From a virus: a stretch of 37,508 nt of DNA. Positions within the stretch are counted from its first letter, which is position 1. Each line of letters opens with the position of its first letter. The stretch is from positions 1-37,508 of the IMG/VR virus record IMGVR_UViG_3300010354_000012; one strand, written 5' to 3'. A program made the translations under genes and the position numbers. Shown in pieces: positions 15,804-22,508 of the stretch. The notes beneath the pieces were generated by a model, which saw only the letters and a list, made by a program, of their open reading frames with translations, ran no database searches and was not told where the DNA came from.

Positions 15804-16453
15804 ATTGGACGGCCCTGTTCTGGGCGCTGGTCAAGGCCTTCCCCGGCCAGTTCAACCGCACCACGTTTGCCTGTGAAAAGGTGACGGTGGTGCTGGCGGC
15901 GCACCGGCAGCTGCAGGAGTTGCAGCGCCAAGAGCTGCAGTTGCAGGAACTCCAAGGCGCGCAGCTCTGCAGTCTCCTTTACAACATCAACCGCGACGCC
16001 AAGAAGGGCAAGGCGACCACGCATCAAGACTGGCTGTTCTTCCGCCAAGAGCAGCGGCAAGAAGAAGACCAGCTGCCCGCTGCGGTCGCGCACATCTGTG
16101 TGGCGCTGCGCCATGAGCAGCAGCTGCCGCCGCTGTTGATCGGCATTTGGCGTGATGTGCTGAAGCGAGCCGCCGTACCTGCGGAGCAGCCAGAGATCCG
16201 GGCCTTGGTCAGCAGCGACCGCAACCTGGTGATCGTGGCCCCCAGTTGGGAGGGCCAGCACATCCGTGGCTTTATGGCGGCCAAGGGCCAAACACCCGGC
16301 AGCACGGTGGAGCTAAGCGACATTGATCGCCCGCTGCTGCGCTATCAGCTCAAGCTGCCGAATCACCTGCAGCCCATTCACTACGAAGCCGGTGTGCTGC
16401 TGCTCAATGAACAAAGCCCTGCCGGCAGCCTGTTAGGGGCAACTTCACCGTAA
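15770..16453 (+). CDS. tail assembly chaperone, -1 frameshift (GT-like) extension
   Basis: After slippage the reading continues as ...KKAAGDWKPSRIDWTALFWA and on through LVKAFPGQFNRTTFACEKV, a protein-like sequence with no good start codon at its head; this is why translation by frameshift is favoured over an independent gene. An internal ATG at 15881 is the first conventional start but would remove this conserved-looking segment. The extension is about 227 residues, Gln/Leu-rich at 15890-15960, and ends in LLGATSP, whose codons form a junction motif. Such T domains contact the tail tube protein. Confidence 0.7.
   Translation, partial: AAAGDWKPSRIDWTALFWALVKAFPGQFNRTTFACEKVTVVLAAHRQLQELQRQELQLQELQGAQLCSLLYNINRDAKKGKATTHQDWLFFRQEQRQEEDQLPAAVAHICVALRHEQQLPPLLIGIWRDVLKRAAVPAEQPEIRALVSSDRNLVIVAPSWEGQHIRGFMAAKGQTPGSTVELSDIDRPLLRYQLKLPNHLQPIHYEAGVLLLNEQSPAGSLLGATSP
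16436..16447 (+). promoter_or_regulatory. late junction motif (GGGGCAACTTCA)
   Basis: Perfect copy in the last codons of the chaperone extension (stop 16451-16453), 15 nt before GTG 16463. Confidence 0.6.
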
Positions 16454-16462
16454 AGCTCAGGC

Positions 16463-17056
16463 GTGGACATCCTTGCGCTACGGGGAGCCCTAGCCACGGC
16501 TCTCGTTGATCACCTCGGCACCTACACGCTCGCCAATGGCAGCACCACTCCGGCAATGGTGGTGCGCGATCCCGGTGAAGGCATGGGGGCCAGCACAACC
16601 GTGAGCGGTTTGGAGGTGGTGATCAGCAGCGTGCCGGAGCTGGAGCAGCAGGCCCAATACACCGGCAGCCCGTTCATCCAAACCTGGAACGTGTTTCTGC
16701 TCGATTGGGGCGGCGCGGATTTAGAAGGCGCTGCGGCGCTGGTGCAGGCGGGCTTTCCGGGCACCACGGCTCAGATCCTGGCGGTCATTGAGGATGTGGG
16801 CCCCAAGCGGCAGACGCAACTGCGCATTCCGCTCAGCCGTGAGGGCGGCAGCTATGCCTTTCAGGTGCCGCCGACGCTGCAGGTGCAGAGCGTCAACGGC
16901 CAGACCGGGCACGTCAGCTTGGACTTGGCTGATCTGGCGGATGTCGATGACACGGGCCTGGTTGACGATGCCGTGTTGGTGTGGGATGCCACCAGCAACA
17001 GCTGGAAGACCAACCTCCACACCACGCTCACGTTGACCGATGGCGGCCATTGGTAG
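16463..17056 (+). CDS. tail terminator-like protein fused to a fibre-type segment
   Basis: The 197-residue protein starts with GTG. Residues 1-135 (LRGALATALVDHLGTYTLAN; LEVVISSVPELEQQAQYTG; RQTQLRIPLS) look like small tail-terminator or completion proteins. Residues 145-197 (QSVNGQTGHVSLDLADLADV; DDAVLVWDATSNSWK) match a module usual in phage tail fibres. The junction implies a fusion, perhaps letting a collar or tail-end protein carry a fibre attachment segment. The N-terminal call is tentative, the fibre-like C-terminus fairly clear. The TAG stop starts the next junction motif. Confidence 0.6.
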   Translation: MDILALRGALATALVDHLGTYTLANGSTTPAMVVRDPGEGMGASTTVSGLEVVISSVPELEQQAQYTGSPFIQTWNVFLLDWGGADLEGAAALVQAGFPGTTAQILAVIEDVGPKRQTQLRIPLSREGGSYAFQVPPTLQVQSVNGQTGHVSLDLADLADVDDTGLVDDAVLVWDATSNSWKTNLHTTLTLTDGGHW

Positions 17057-17067
17057 GGGCAACTTCA
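17056..17067 (+). promoter_or_regulatory. late junction motif (GGGGCAACTTCA)
   Basis: Perfect copy overlapping the preceding TAG stop, 24 nt before GTG 17092. A CAAAGC hexamer follows a few bases downstream, and similar sequences follow the copies at 4769 and 16436. Confidence 0.6.
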
Positions 17068-17091
17068 GCGCAAAGCCCTAGCAGCTAACCC

Positions 17092-17925
17092 GTGGCCAAC
17101 ACGATCCGAATCAAGCGGCGCGCCATTGGCGGCGGTGCTGGCGCCCCCAGCAGCCTGGCCAATGCCGAGCTGGCCTTCAACGAAGACAGCCAAGTTCTCT
17201 ATTACGGCCTCGGCACCGGCGGTGCTGGCGGTACGGCAACCAGCGCGTTGGCGATTGGGGGCCCCGGTGCCTACATCAGCTCAGCCACCACCCGCAATGC
17301 CAACTTGGTGCTGGCGGGTCCGGCCAGCGGTTCAGCGGCAGCACCGACTTTCCGCAGCCTGGTTGCCAATGACATCCCGGATCTGAGCAGCGTCTATCTA
17401 GCGCTGGCCGGCGGCACGGTGTCAGGGAACTTGACGGTTTCAGGCAACCTGACGGTCAACGGCACCACCACCACGATCAACTCCACCGTGGTGTCGGTGG
17501 ACGACAAGACCTTTGAGCTGGGGGCGGTCAGCAGCCCGGATGATTCCACCGCCGATGGCGGCGGCTTGGTGCTCAAAGGGGCGACCGATAAGACCTGGCT
17601 GTGGGTGGATGCCACCGATGCGTGGACCTCCAGCGAGCACATCAACCTCGCCAGCGGCAAGGCCTACTACATCAACGGCAGCTCGGTGCTCAGCGGCAGC
17701 ACGCTGGGCAGCGGCGTGACGGCCAGCTCGCTCACCAGCGTCGGCACCTTGACCAGCGGCGAGCTGGGCACTGGCTTCACCACCGTGGCGGTGGCCCAGG
17801 GCGGCACCGGCGCCACCACGATCACCGGCCTGGTGAAAGGCAACGGCACCAGCGCTTTCAGCGCCGCAGTGGACGGAACCGATTACCTGAGCCCCAGCAC
17901 CACCATTGACGGGGGCACGTTCTAA
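17092..17925 (+). CDS. tail fibre protein
   Basis: The 277-residue protein begins at GTG with ANTIRIKRRAIGGGAGAPSS, the phage-fibre N-terminal pattern also present in the gene at 17974. It continues with a Gly/Ser/Thr-rich shaft (LTVSGNLTVNGTTTTINS; VAQGGTGATTITGLVKGNG) of the beta-helical trimeric type. The FELGAVSSPDDSTADGGGLV and ATDKTWLWVDATDAWTS segments recur in cyanophage fibres. It is expected to be a virion tail fibre that positions receptor-binding domains. High confidence for fibre, none for receptor. Confidence 0.85.
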   Translation: MANTIRIKRRAIGGGAGAPSSLANAELAFNEDSQVLYYGLGTGGAGGTATSALAIGGPGAYISSATTRNANLVLAGPASGSAAAPTFRSLVANDIPDLSSVYLALAGGTVSGNLTVSGNLTVNGTTTTINSTVVSVDDKTFELGAVSSPDDSTADGGGLVLKGATDKTWLWVDATDAWTSSEHINLASGKAYYINGSSVLSGSTLGSGVTASSLTSVGTLTSGELGTGFTTVAVAQGGTGATTITGLVKGNGTSAFSAAVDGTDYLSPSTTIDGGTF

Positions 17926-17926
17926 C

Positions 17927-17938
17927 TCGGCAACCTAA
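17927..17938 (+). promoter_or_regulatory. late junction motif (TCGGCAACCTAA)
   Basis: Two bases after the fibre stop (TAA at 17923-17925), 35 nt before ATG 17974. Here the following gene also has an AAGGA ribosome-binding sequence. Confidence 0.55.
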
Positions 17939-17973
17939 ACAGTCAGCCTACATAGGCACGCAAGGACAGCCAC

Positions 17974-18300
17974 ATGGCCAACACAATCAAGCTCAAACGC
18001 TCAGCGGTGTCGGGTAAGGCCCCAGCTGTGGGTGACCTTCAGTTGGGCGAACTGGCGCTCAACACCTACGACGGCAAGCTCTACACCAAGAAGGACAACG
18101 GCACCGCATCGATTGTGGAAATCGGCGCTGGCGGTGGTGGTGGTGGTGCTAGCGGCCCCATCCTGCAGGCCGCGTATGTGATCAGCGAAAACGTGACGTT
18201 GGCCACGAACTACAACGGCCTGTCGCTCACCAGCGTTGAAGTGAGCAGCGGCTACGCGGTTGAGGTGCCGAGCGGCGCCACTTGGACCATCCTCGCCTAA
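17974..18300 (+). CDS. short tail fibre N-terminal protein
   Basis: The 108-residue protein starts ANTIKLKRSAVSGKAPAVGD, followed by LQLGELALNTYDGKLYTKKD, the characteristic N-terminal attachment domain of phage fibres and Mtd-like proteins. A polyglycine hinge (18130-18150) leads to a small beta C-terminus. It is much shorter than full fibres, so it probably acts as an adaptor for the next two proteins. The sequence is related to the start of the preceding fibre, implying duplication of the attachment domain. Confidence 0.8.
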   Translation: MANTIKLKRSAVSGKAPAVGDLQLGELALNTYDGKLYTKKDNGTASIVEIGAGGGGGGASGPILQAAYVISENVTLATNYNGLSLTSVEVSSGYAVEVPSGATWTILA

Positions 18301-18306
18301 ATAGTC

Positions 18307-18678
18307 ATGCCTTACGGATCCGTCAAAGTTGATTCGATTGTCACCAGCACCCAAACAATAACTGTCGATAATTTAACTAAATTACCTCAAAATAGCCAAA
18401 CATCTGCCTATACTCTAGTTCTAAGTGATAGCAGTAAACATATAAGTATTACAACTGGTGGTGTAACTGTGCCTGCATCTGTGTTCAGCGCTGGCGATGT
18501 TGTAACTATTTACAATAACAGCACCAGCAATCAGACAATCACTCAAGGCGCATCCGTCACTCTTCGCCAGGCTGGTACAGCCAACACTGGCAATCGAACA
18601 CTTGCTCAATACGGAGTCGCCACGGTACTTTGCGTGGCAAGCAATACGTTCGTTATTTCTGGTTCGGGGCTCACCTAA
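18307..18678 (+). CDS. fibre-associated beta-rich protein
   Basis: The 123-residue protein has alternating Ser/Thr/Val strands (SVKVDSIVTSTQTITVDNL; HISITTGGVTVPASVFSAGD; VTIYNNSTSNQTITQGASVT) as in fibre tips or small virion beta proteins. Its DNA is markedly AT-richer than the genome average, with TTA, AAT and ATA codons rare elsewhere. This points to acquisition with the downstream adhesin. The stop overlaps the next ATG. Confidence 0.7.
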   Translation: MPYGSVKVDSIVTSTQTITVDNLTKLPQNSQTSAYTLVLSDSSKHISITTGGVTVPASVFSAGDVVTIYNNSTSNQTITQGASVTLRQAGTANTGNRTLAQYGVATVLCVASNTFVISGSGLT

Positions 18679-19523
18679 TGGCTACCTGCGCCCAAGCACT
18701 TTTGCTGTCTTACGGAGCAGCGGCAAAAATCAATGTCGGCTACTTAGTCGTTGCTGGGGGTGGTGGAACAGGACTAACTACCGATACCACTTTTGGCCTT
18801 TACTCCGGCGGCGGTGGTGCTGGCGGCATGCTGGATACCAGCGGCAGTCCCGTAGAACTTACTTCGGGCACAACGTATACGATCACTGTTGGTGGCGGCG
18901 GAACCGGAGGCACATCTAAAACAAACGGTGGCAACAGTGTTATTACGGACTCCGCTGCTTTTACGGTTACGGCAACCGGGGGCGGAAAAGGCGGGGATGT
19001 TGTAGACAACGGCAGCGGTACATATATCCCGGAAAATGGTGCCAATGGTGGCTCCGGTGGTGGTGGTGCTGTGCTTGACACATCAACTACTGGTGGCACG
19101 GGAACTTCTGGCCAGGGCAATGCCGGTGCCGGTAGCAGCGGAACGATTCTTTATGCCTGCAGCAATCCGATCAACGTAAACGCAGGGCCCTGTACGGCTC
19201 AACAGGGTGGCGGTGGCGGCGGTGCTGGCGGTGCTGGTGTCAACAATGTCGTCAACAACGGCGGCGCTGGTTTAAGTAGCAGCATCACAGGCTCTGCAGT
19301 GACCTATGCAGAAGGAGGAAACTGCGGTAGGGGAACACAAAACACAGGCGGCGCGAATACTGGCGATGGCGGCTCAAGAAGTGCTGGGGCGTCTGGCGTG
19401 GTTGTGGTTCGCTATGCCGATACGTTTGGCACGGCTACAACCACCGGGAGCCCCACCTATACAACAAGTGGCGGTTACCGGATTTATACCTTTACTGGTT
19501 CCGGCAGCATCACCCTACCCTGA
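18678..19523 (+). CDS. glycine-rich tail adhesin
   Basis: The 281-residue protein contains many glycine runs (VVAGGGGTGL, GGGGAGGMLD, GGSGGGGAVLD, QQGGGGGGAGGAG), a composition like polyglycine-sandwich receptor-binding proteins such as the gp38 adhesins of T-even phages. N- and C-terminal beta segments (YLVVAG; VVVVRYADTFGTATTTGS; YRIYTFTGSGSITLP) frame the Gly-rich loops. It likely sits at the fibre tip and determines host range. GC at third positions is lower than in neighbouring structural genes. The stop overlaps the next ATG. Confidence 0.75.
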   Translation: MATCAQALLLSYGAAAKINVGYLVVAGGGGTGLTTDTTFGLYSGGGGAGGMLDTSGSPVELTSGTTYTITVGGGGTGGTSKTNGGNSVITDSAAFTVTATGGGKGGDVVDNGSGTYIPENGANGGSGGGGAVLDTSTTGGTGTSGQGNAGAGSSGTILYACSNPINVNAGPCTAQQGGGGGGAGGAGVNNVVNNGGAGLSSSITGSAVTYAEGGNCGRGTQNTGGANTGDGGSRSAGASGVVVVRYADTFGTATTTGSPTYTTSGGYRIYTFTGSGSITLP

Positions 19524-19909
19524 TGGCACACTTCGCTCAGCTTGATTCCCAAGGGCTTGTTCTGCAAGTCATTGTTGTCAACAACGCTGTCATTACAAAC
19601 CCTGACGGCACTGAATCCGAGGCGCTTGGCATCGCTTTCTGCAAGGACTTGTTTGGTGCTGACACTCTATGGGCACAGACAAGTTACAACGCACGTTTTA
19701 GAAAAAATTACGCAGGTGTCGGCTACACGTTTGACGCAACTCGAGACGCATTTATCCAACCCAAGCCATTTGCTAGCTGGGTCTTAAATGAATCCACTTG
19801 TCAATGGGAAGCCCCAATTCCCTATCCGAATGACGGCCAGTTTTATTGCTGGGATGAAAAGACGCATAGTTGGGTTTTGGTTAACATGCCTCCGTTGTCA
19901 TCGCTGTAG
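19523..19909 (+). CDS. cyanophage-type fibre/structural protein
   Basis: The 128-residue protein matches a pattern I recognise from many cyanophage genomes: AHFAQLDSQGLVLQVIVVNN at the start, GIAFCKDLFG, SYNARFRKNYAGVGYTFD, PFASWVLNESTCQWEAPIPY, and CWDEKTHSWV at the end. In those phages it lies among fibre genes. Its precise role is not established; a virion component at fibre or baseplate is likely. It is the strongest single pointer to a cyanobacterial host. Moderately AT-rich like its two upstream neighbours. Confidence 0.8.
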   Translation: MAHFAQLDSQGLVLQVIVVNNAVITNPDGTESEALGIAFCKDLFGADTLWAQTSYNARFRKNYAGVGYTFDATRDAFIQPKPFASWVLNESTCQWEAPIPYPNDGQFYCWDEKTHSWVLVNMPPLSSL

Positions 19910-19924
19910 TAGGAATAAAAACTG

Positions 19925-20182
19925 ATGCCCGTTTGGCTCTGGCGCTCTGTTGTCGGAACCTCAGCGGCGATTGTGCTGCTGTCGATCCTGCAATGGGGCT
20001 CCTGCCGCTTTTATGTCCTCCCTAAAGTGTGGCCGTGGTACGCCAAATGGGTGGGCACACCCCAGGGCAAAGCGATTGACCCGGCCCCGATGGGCTGCAG
20101 CGACACCGACGCCCGCACCATCACCGTGATGATGGGCGTGTTGACGACCTTGATCAGCCTCAGCCGCAAAGCTGATCACTAA
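19925..20182 (+). CDS. small membrane protein, holin candidate
   Basis: The 85-residue protein has an N-terminal hydrophobic segment (WRSVVGTSAAIVLLSILQW), an aromatic and basic middle (RFYVLPKVWPWYAKWVG), and a second shorter hydrophobic segment (ARTITVMMGVLTTLISLS) with a charged tail. Two-segment small membrane proteins in phage late regions are often holins. An AGGAATAAAA ribosome-binding sequence precedes the ATG. It lies before the capsid gene, 2 kb from the endolysin, so the call is tentative. Confidence 0.55.
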   Translation: MPVWLWRSVVGTSAAIVLLSILQWGSCRFYVLPKVWPWYAKWVGTPQGKAIDPAPMGCSDTDARTITVMMGVLTTLISLSRKADH

Positions 20183-20196
20183 CAGCCGCCAACAGG

Positions 20197-20208
20197 GCCG
20201 GCAGCTTA
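20197..20208 (+). promoter_or_regulatory. weak late junction motif (GCCGGCAGCTTA)
   Basis: Imperfect copy of the 12-bp motif, 12 nt before the ATG at 20221. Less certain than the other sites. Confidence 0.3.
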
Positions 20209-20220
20209 TGGCCAAACAGC

Positions 20221-20355
20221 ATGGCCAAAGCCAAGAGCGGCGCTAGCGGCACCCTGCGCAAAGAGCCCAAGCCGAAAACCACCAGCATCGGCCTAGGGCA
20301 ACAGTCACGCCCACAGCGACGCGGCCGCAAAAAGCTGCGCGGCCAAGGCCGTTAA
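20221..20355 (+). CDS. small basic RGQGR-tail protein, 44 residues
   Basis: The product reads AKAKSGASGTLRKEPKPKTT, then SIGLGQQSRPQRRGRKKLRG and ends QGR. The pattern of a short protein with TTSIG, a SRP segment and a C-terminal RGQG(R/K) is widespread in marine podo- and siphoviruses just before the capsid or tail genes. It is strongly basic, so it may bind nucleic acid, but no role is established to my knowledge. It lies alone between the holin candidate and the capsid gene. Confidence 0.75.
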   Translation: MAKAKSGASGTLRKEPKPKTTSIGLGQQSRPQRRGRKKLRGQGR

Positions 20356-20357
20356 AT

Positions 20358-20369
20358 CTGGCAACTCAA
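20358..20369 (+). promoter_or_regulatory. late junction motif variant (CTGGCAACTCAA) before capsid
   Basis: Lies 2 nt after the stop of the basic protein and 81 nt before the GTG start of the capsid gene. This is the longest leader among the copies, which may matter for the most abundant virion protein. Confidence 0.4.
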
Positions 20370-20450
20370 ATCACGGCTCTCACGCGATGTGCGGCCTGTC
20401 TTGGGGTGCGATGCCATCAGGACACCAACCACACCCACCCACCTTGAACC

Positions 20451-21380
20451 GTGGCACTTACCACCATTGAGGCCGGCAAACTGGGCCGGCAGGATTCCCT
20501 TAAGCAAGGGATCGTTGAAATCTTCCGCGAGGGCAAGCTCTACGCGGCCATGCCTCAACTGTCGGTTTCTGGCACCGGCATTCACTACAACCAAGAGCAG
20601 ACCCTGCCTGGGATCGGCTTCCGTGGTGTGAACGAGGCCTACTCCGAGTCCACCGGCATCATCAACCCCCAATCCGAAGCCCTCAAGATCTTTGGTGGTG
20701 ATGTGGACATTGACCTGGCCCTGGAGGCCATGCAGGGCCCCGAGATCCGCACCGCCCAAGTGGCGATGAAGGTCAAGGCCGCTCGCCTCAAGCTGGAGAA
20801 GACCCTGATCAAGGGCGATTCCACCAGCAACGTCAACGAGTTTGACGGCCTGCAGGCTCGCATCCCCTCCGGATCCTCGCAGCTCATCACCAATGCCGCC
20901 AACGGCGGTGGCCTGAGCCTTGCTGCTCTCGATGAGCTGATCGATGCGGTGGACGAAACCGTGGGCAGCCCGGTGCTGATCATGAACCGCGCCCTGCGTC
21001 GCCGCCTGTCGGCTGCCGCTCGCGTGGCTGCCGCTGTGGGCAACCTCTCCTACAGCCAGGACGCCCTGGGCCGTCAGCAGATGTCCTACAACGGCATCCC
21101 GATCATCGACATCGACCACGACGAAGCCGGCACTGAAATCCTGGCCTTTAACGAGACCCAGGGTTCCAGCAGCGCCTGCAGCTCCGTCTATTGCGTGGCC
21201 GCTGGTGTCAATGGCGCAACCCTGATCACCAACGGTGGCATCGGTGTGCGCGATCTGGGCGAAATCCCCACCAAGCCGGTGCGTCGCATTCGTGTTGAGG
21301 CCTACCTCGGCATGGCTGTGTTCCATCCTCGGGCCATCGCTCGCCTGGCTGGCATCACCAATGCCGCTGTGGCCGCCTGA
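20451..21380 (+). CDS. major capsid protein (HK97 fold type)
   Basis: The 309-residue protein starts at GTG with ALTTIEAGKLGRQDSLKQGI. It has capsid-like features: an N-arm, an E-loop region (QTLPGIGFRGVNEAYSESTG), a spine helix (QVAMKVKAARLKLEKTLIKG), FDGLQARIPSGSSQL, a P-domain segment (SPVLIMNRALRRRLSAAARV) and YNGIPIIDIDHDE, which is characteristic of HK97-fold capsids. It has no protease domain, and no separate protease was seen. It is downstream of the fibres and far from portal and scaffold, an unusual order. Confidence 0.85.
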   Translation: MALTTIEAGKLGRQDSLKQGIVEIFREGKLYAAMPQLSVSGTGIHYNQEQTLPGIGFRGVNEAYSESTGIINPQSEALKIFGGDVDIDLALEAMQGPEIRTAQVAMKVKAARLKLEKTLIKGDSTSNVNEFDGLQARIPSGSSQLITNAANGGGLSLAALDELIDAVDETVGSPVLIMNRALRRRLSAAARVAAAVGNLSYSQDALGRQQMSYNGIPIIDIDHDEAGTEILAFNETQGSSSACSSVYCVAAGVNGATLITNGGIGVRDLGEIPTKPVRRIRVEAYLGMAVFHPRAIARLAGITNAAVAA

Positions 21381-21412
21381 TTCCTACCCCTACTCACACT
21401 GAGGATTGACCC

Positions 21413-21820
21413 ATGCCTGTCGCCACTGGAATGAATGATCGCCGGGCTTACCTGCGCGATTCCGCCCTGGAGCTGCTGAGCGTTAGCGCCGTCAGCTCCA
21501 CCCAAACCGGTTCGGAAGTGACTTTTGACGCTTCCTCCCTCAACGTCGGCAAGGTTGTGATCGCTTCTGGCGGTTACAGCTCCTACACCGCCGGCACCGC
21601 TGAGTGGACCGTGGAGTTCAAAGCAGCAACCGCTGCTGGTGGCACCTTTGTCACCGTTGAATCCATCGTGCTGCCTGCCACGGCCAAAACCGTGGAAGTG
21701 CCGTTCAGCGGCCCGGAAGTCACCCAGCGCCTTGGCGGTCGTGCCGCCGTGGTCAAGGGTGTGCTGACCAAGACCGGCAGCCCCGGCACCGCTACGGCGG
21801 TGGTGTATCTGGCTGAGTGA
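21413..21820 (+). CDS. probable head decoration protein
   Basis: The 135-residue beta-rich protein follows the capsid gene after 32 nt, with a GAGGAT ribosome-binding sequence. It contains alternating strands (SEVTFDASSLNVGKVVIASG; GTAEWTVEFKAATAAGGTF; VVKGVLTKTGSPGTATAVV) like small Ig-like or jelly-roll virion proteins. Its expression may match the capsid because the two are cotranscribed. It could instead be a head fibre or a head-tail protein. Position is the main evidence. Confidence 0.6.
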   Translation: MPVATGMNDRRAYLRDSALELLSVSAVSSTQTGSEVTFDASSLNVGKVVIASGGYSSYTAGTAEWTVEFKAATAAGGTFVTVESIVLPATAKTVEVPFSGPEVTQRLGGRAAVVKGVLTKTGSPGTATAVVYLAE

Positions 21821-22011
21821 TGTCGGCCTATCCGCTGACCCTCACCCACCCGGAGACGGGGGCCACCTATGTGGCCTCCACCCGGCTGGAGATGCTGGAT
21901 GCGCTGCGCAATGGTTGGACCTTGAGCGCAGAAGAACGCCAAGCGGCCGTCGCTAAAACCAGCGGCCGCAAAAAGACAAGTTCCCAGCAAGCAGCATCCA
22001 GTGAGAGCTGA
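21820..22011 (+). CDS. small late protein, 63 residues
   Basis: The ATG overlaps the previous stop region (TGATG). The product starts SAYPLTLTHPETGATYVAST, continues with RLEMLDALRNGWTLS, and has a basic Lys/Ser/Gln tail. The first part resembles short phage proteins with a conserved T.P..G....V pattern. It is the last gene before a strong terminator and so closes the capsid transcript. The function is unknown. Confidence 0.65.
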   Translation: MSAYPLTLTHPETGATYVASTRLEMLDALRNGWTLSAEERQAAVAKTSGRKKTSSQQAASSES

Positions 22012-22031
22012 GCTGCTCGGAGGACTGGGGG

Positions 22032-22060
22032 GCCCTCGCCTTGTGCGGGGGCTTTTTTTT
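22032..22060 (+). terminator. rho-independent terminator after capsid genes
   Basis: The eight-base stem GCCCTCGC / GCGGGGGC (22032-22039 and 22045-22052, one G-U pair) with a five-base loop is followed by eight T (22053-22060). It ends the capsid unit; a junction motif follows 5 nt later and would restart transcription for the lysis genes. Confidence 0.9.
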
Positions 22061-22064
22061 GAGC

Positions 22065-22076
22065 GGGGCAAGTTAG
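22065..22076 (+). promoter_or_regulatory. late junction motif (GGGGCAAGTTAG)
   Basis: Directly downstream of a strong terminator and 18 nt before ATG 22095. Because the terminator would end upstream transcripts, a promoter is needed here, which is the best positional argument that the motif is a promoter. Confidence 0.6.
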
Positions 22077-22094
22077 GCCAACAGCTCGGCTCTG

Positions 22095-22262
22095 ATGACC
22101 CCAGAGGAACTAGCAGGACTGGCCATTGCACTGCTGGCCGGCTCTGAACTGCTCAGCTACATCCCTGGCGTCAAAGCCAACGGTTGGGTGCAGCTGATCC
22201 TCTCTGCGTTGCGCGGCATTGCGATGGCGGCGCAAGAGGACCGCAAGCGCAAGCACCGCTGA
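22095..22262 (+). CDS. small protein of lysis region, 55 residues
   Basis: The product begins TPEELAGLAIALLAGSELLS and continues YIPGVKANGWVQLILSALRG before a basic tail (EDRKRKHR). The KANGWVQL segment with flanking hydrophobic helices recurs in cyanophage small proteins near lysis genes. The amphipathic, moderately hydrophobic helices are compatible with membrane association. It is the first gene after the terminator and motif. The function is unknown. Confidence 0.65.
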   Translation: MTPEELAGLAIALLAGSELLSYIPGVKANGWVQLILSALRGIAMAAQEDRKRKHR

Positions 22263-22265
22263 ACC

Positions 22266-22508
22266 ATGGTTGAAGTGGTTGCCGCCTTGGCTGGGGCTGT
22301 GCTCGCCATTGGCGCTGGCGGCATCGGCTCAATCATCAAGAAAGACGAGGAGGCCTCCAAGGCCGTGATCCGCCTCACCGCTGCAGTGGAGCACATTGCC
22401 GGGGAGGTGAGCTTGCTGCGCACGGAAATCAAAGAGGACCGCCAAGAGCTGTACCCCCGGCTCAATGCGATTGAGCAACGCCTGGCCAAATTGGAAGTGA
22501 AGGTATGA
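22266..22508 (+). CDS. membrane-anchored coiled-coil protein (holin/spanin candidate)
   Basis: The 80-residue protein has one N-terminal hydrophobic segment (VVAALAGAVLAIGAGGIGSI) and a charged coiled coil (VEHIAGEVSLLRTEIKEDRQ; ELYPRLNAIEQRLAKLE). This layout fits a phage holin-like or spanin-like accessory. The stop overlaps the endolysin ATG (ATGA), a strong contextual link to lysis. Confidence 0.65.
   Translation: MVEVVAALAGAVLAIGAGGIGSIIKKDEEASKAVIRLTAAVEHIAGEVSLLRTEIKEDRQELYPRLNAIEQRLAKLEVKV

Noticed and set aside
20352-21326. Long minus-strand frame over the capsid gene
   Set aside because: Antisense shadow; the plus-strand frame is clearly a capsid protein.
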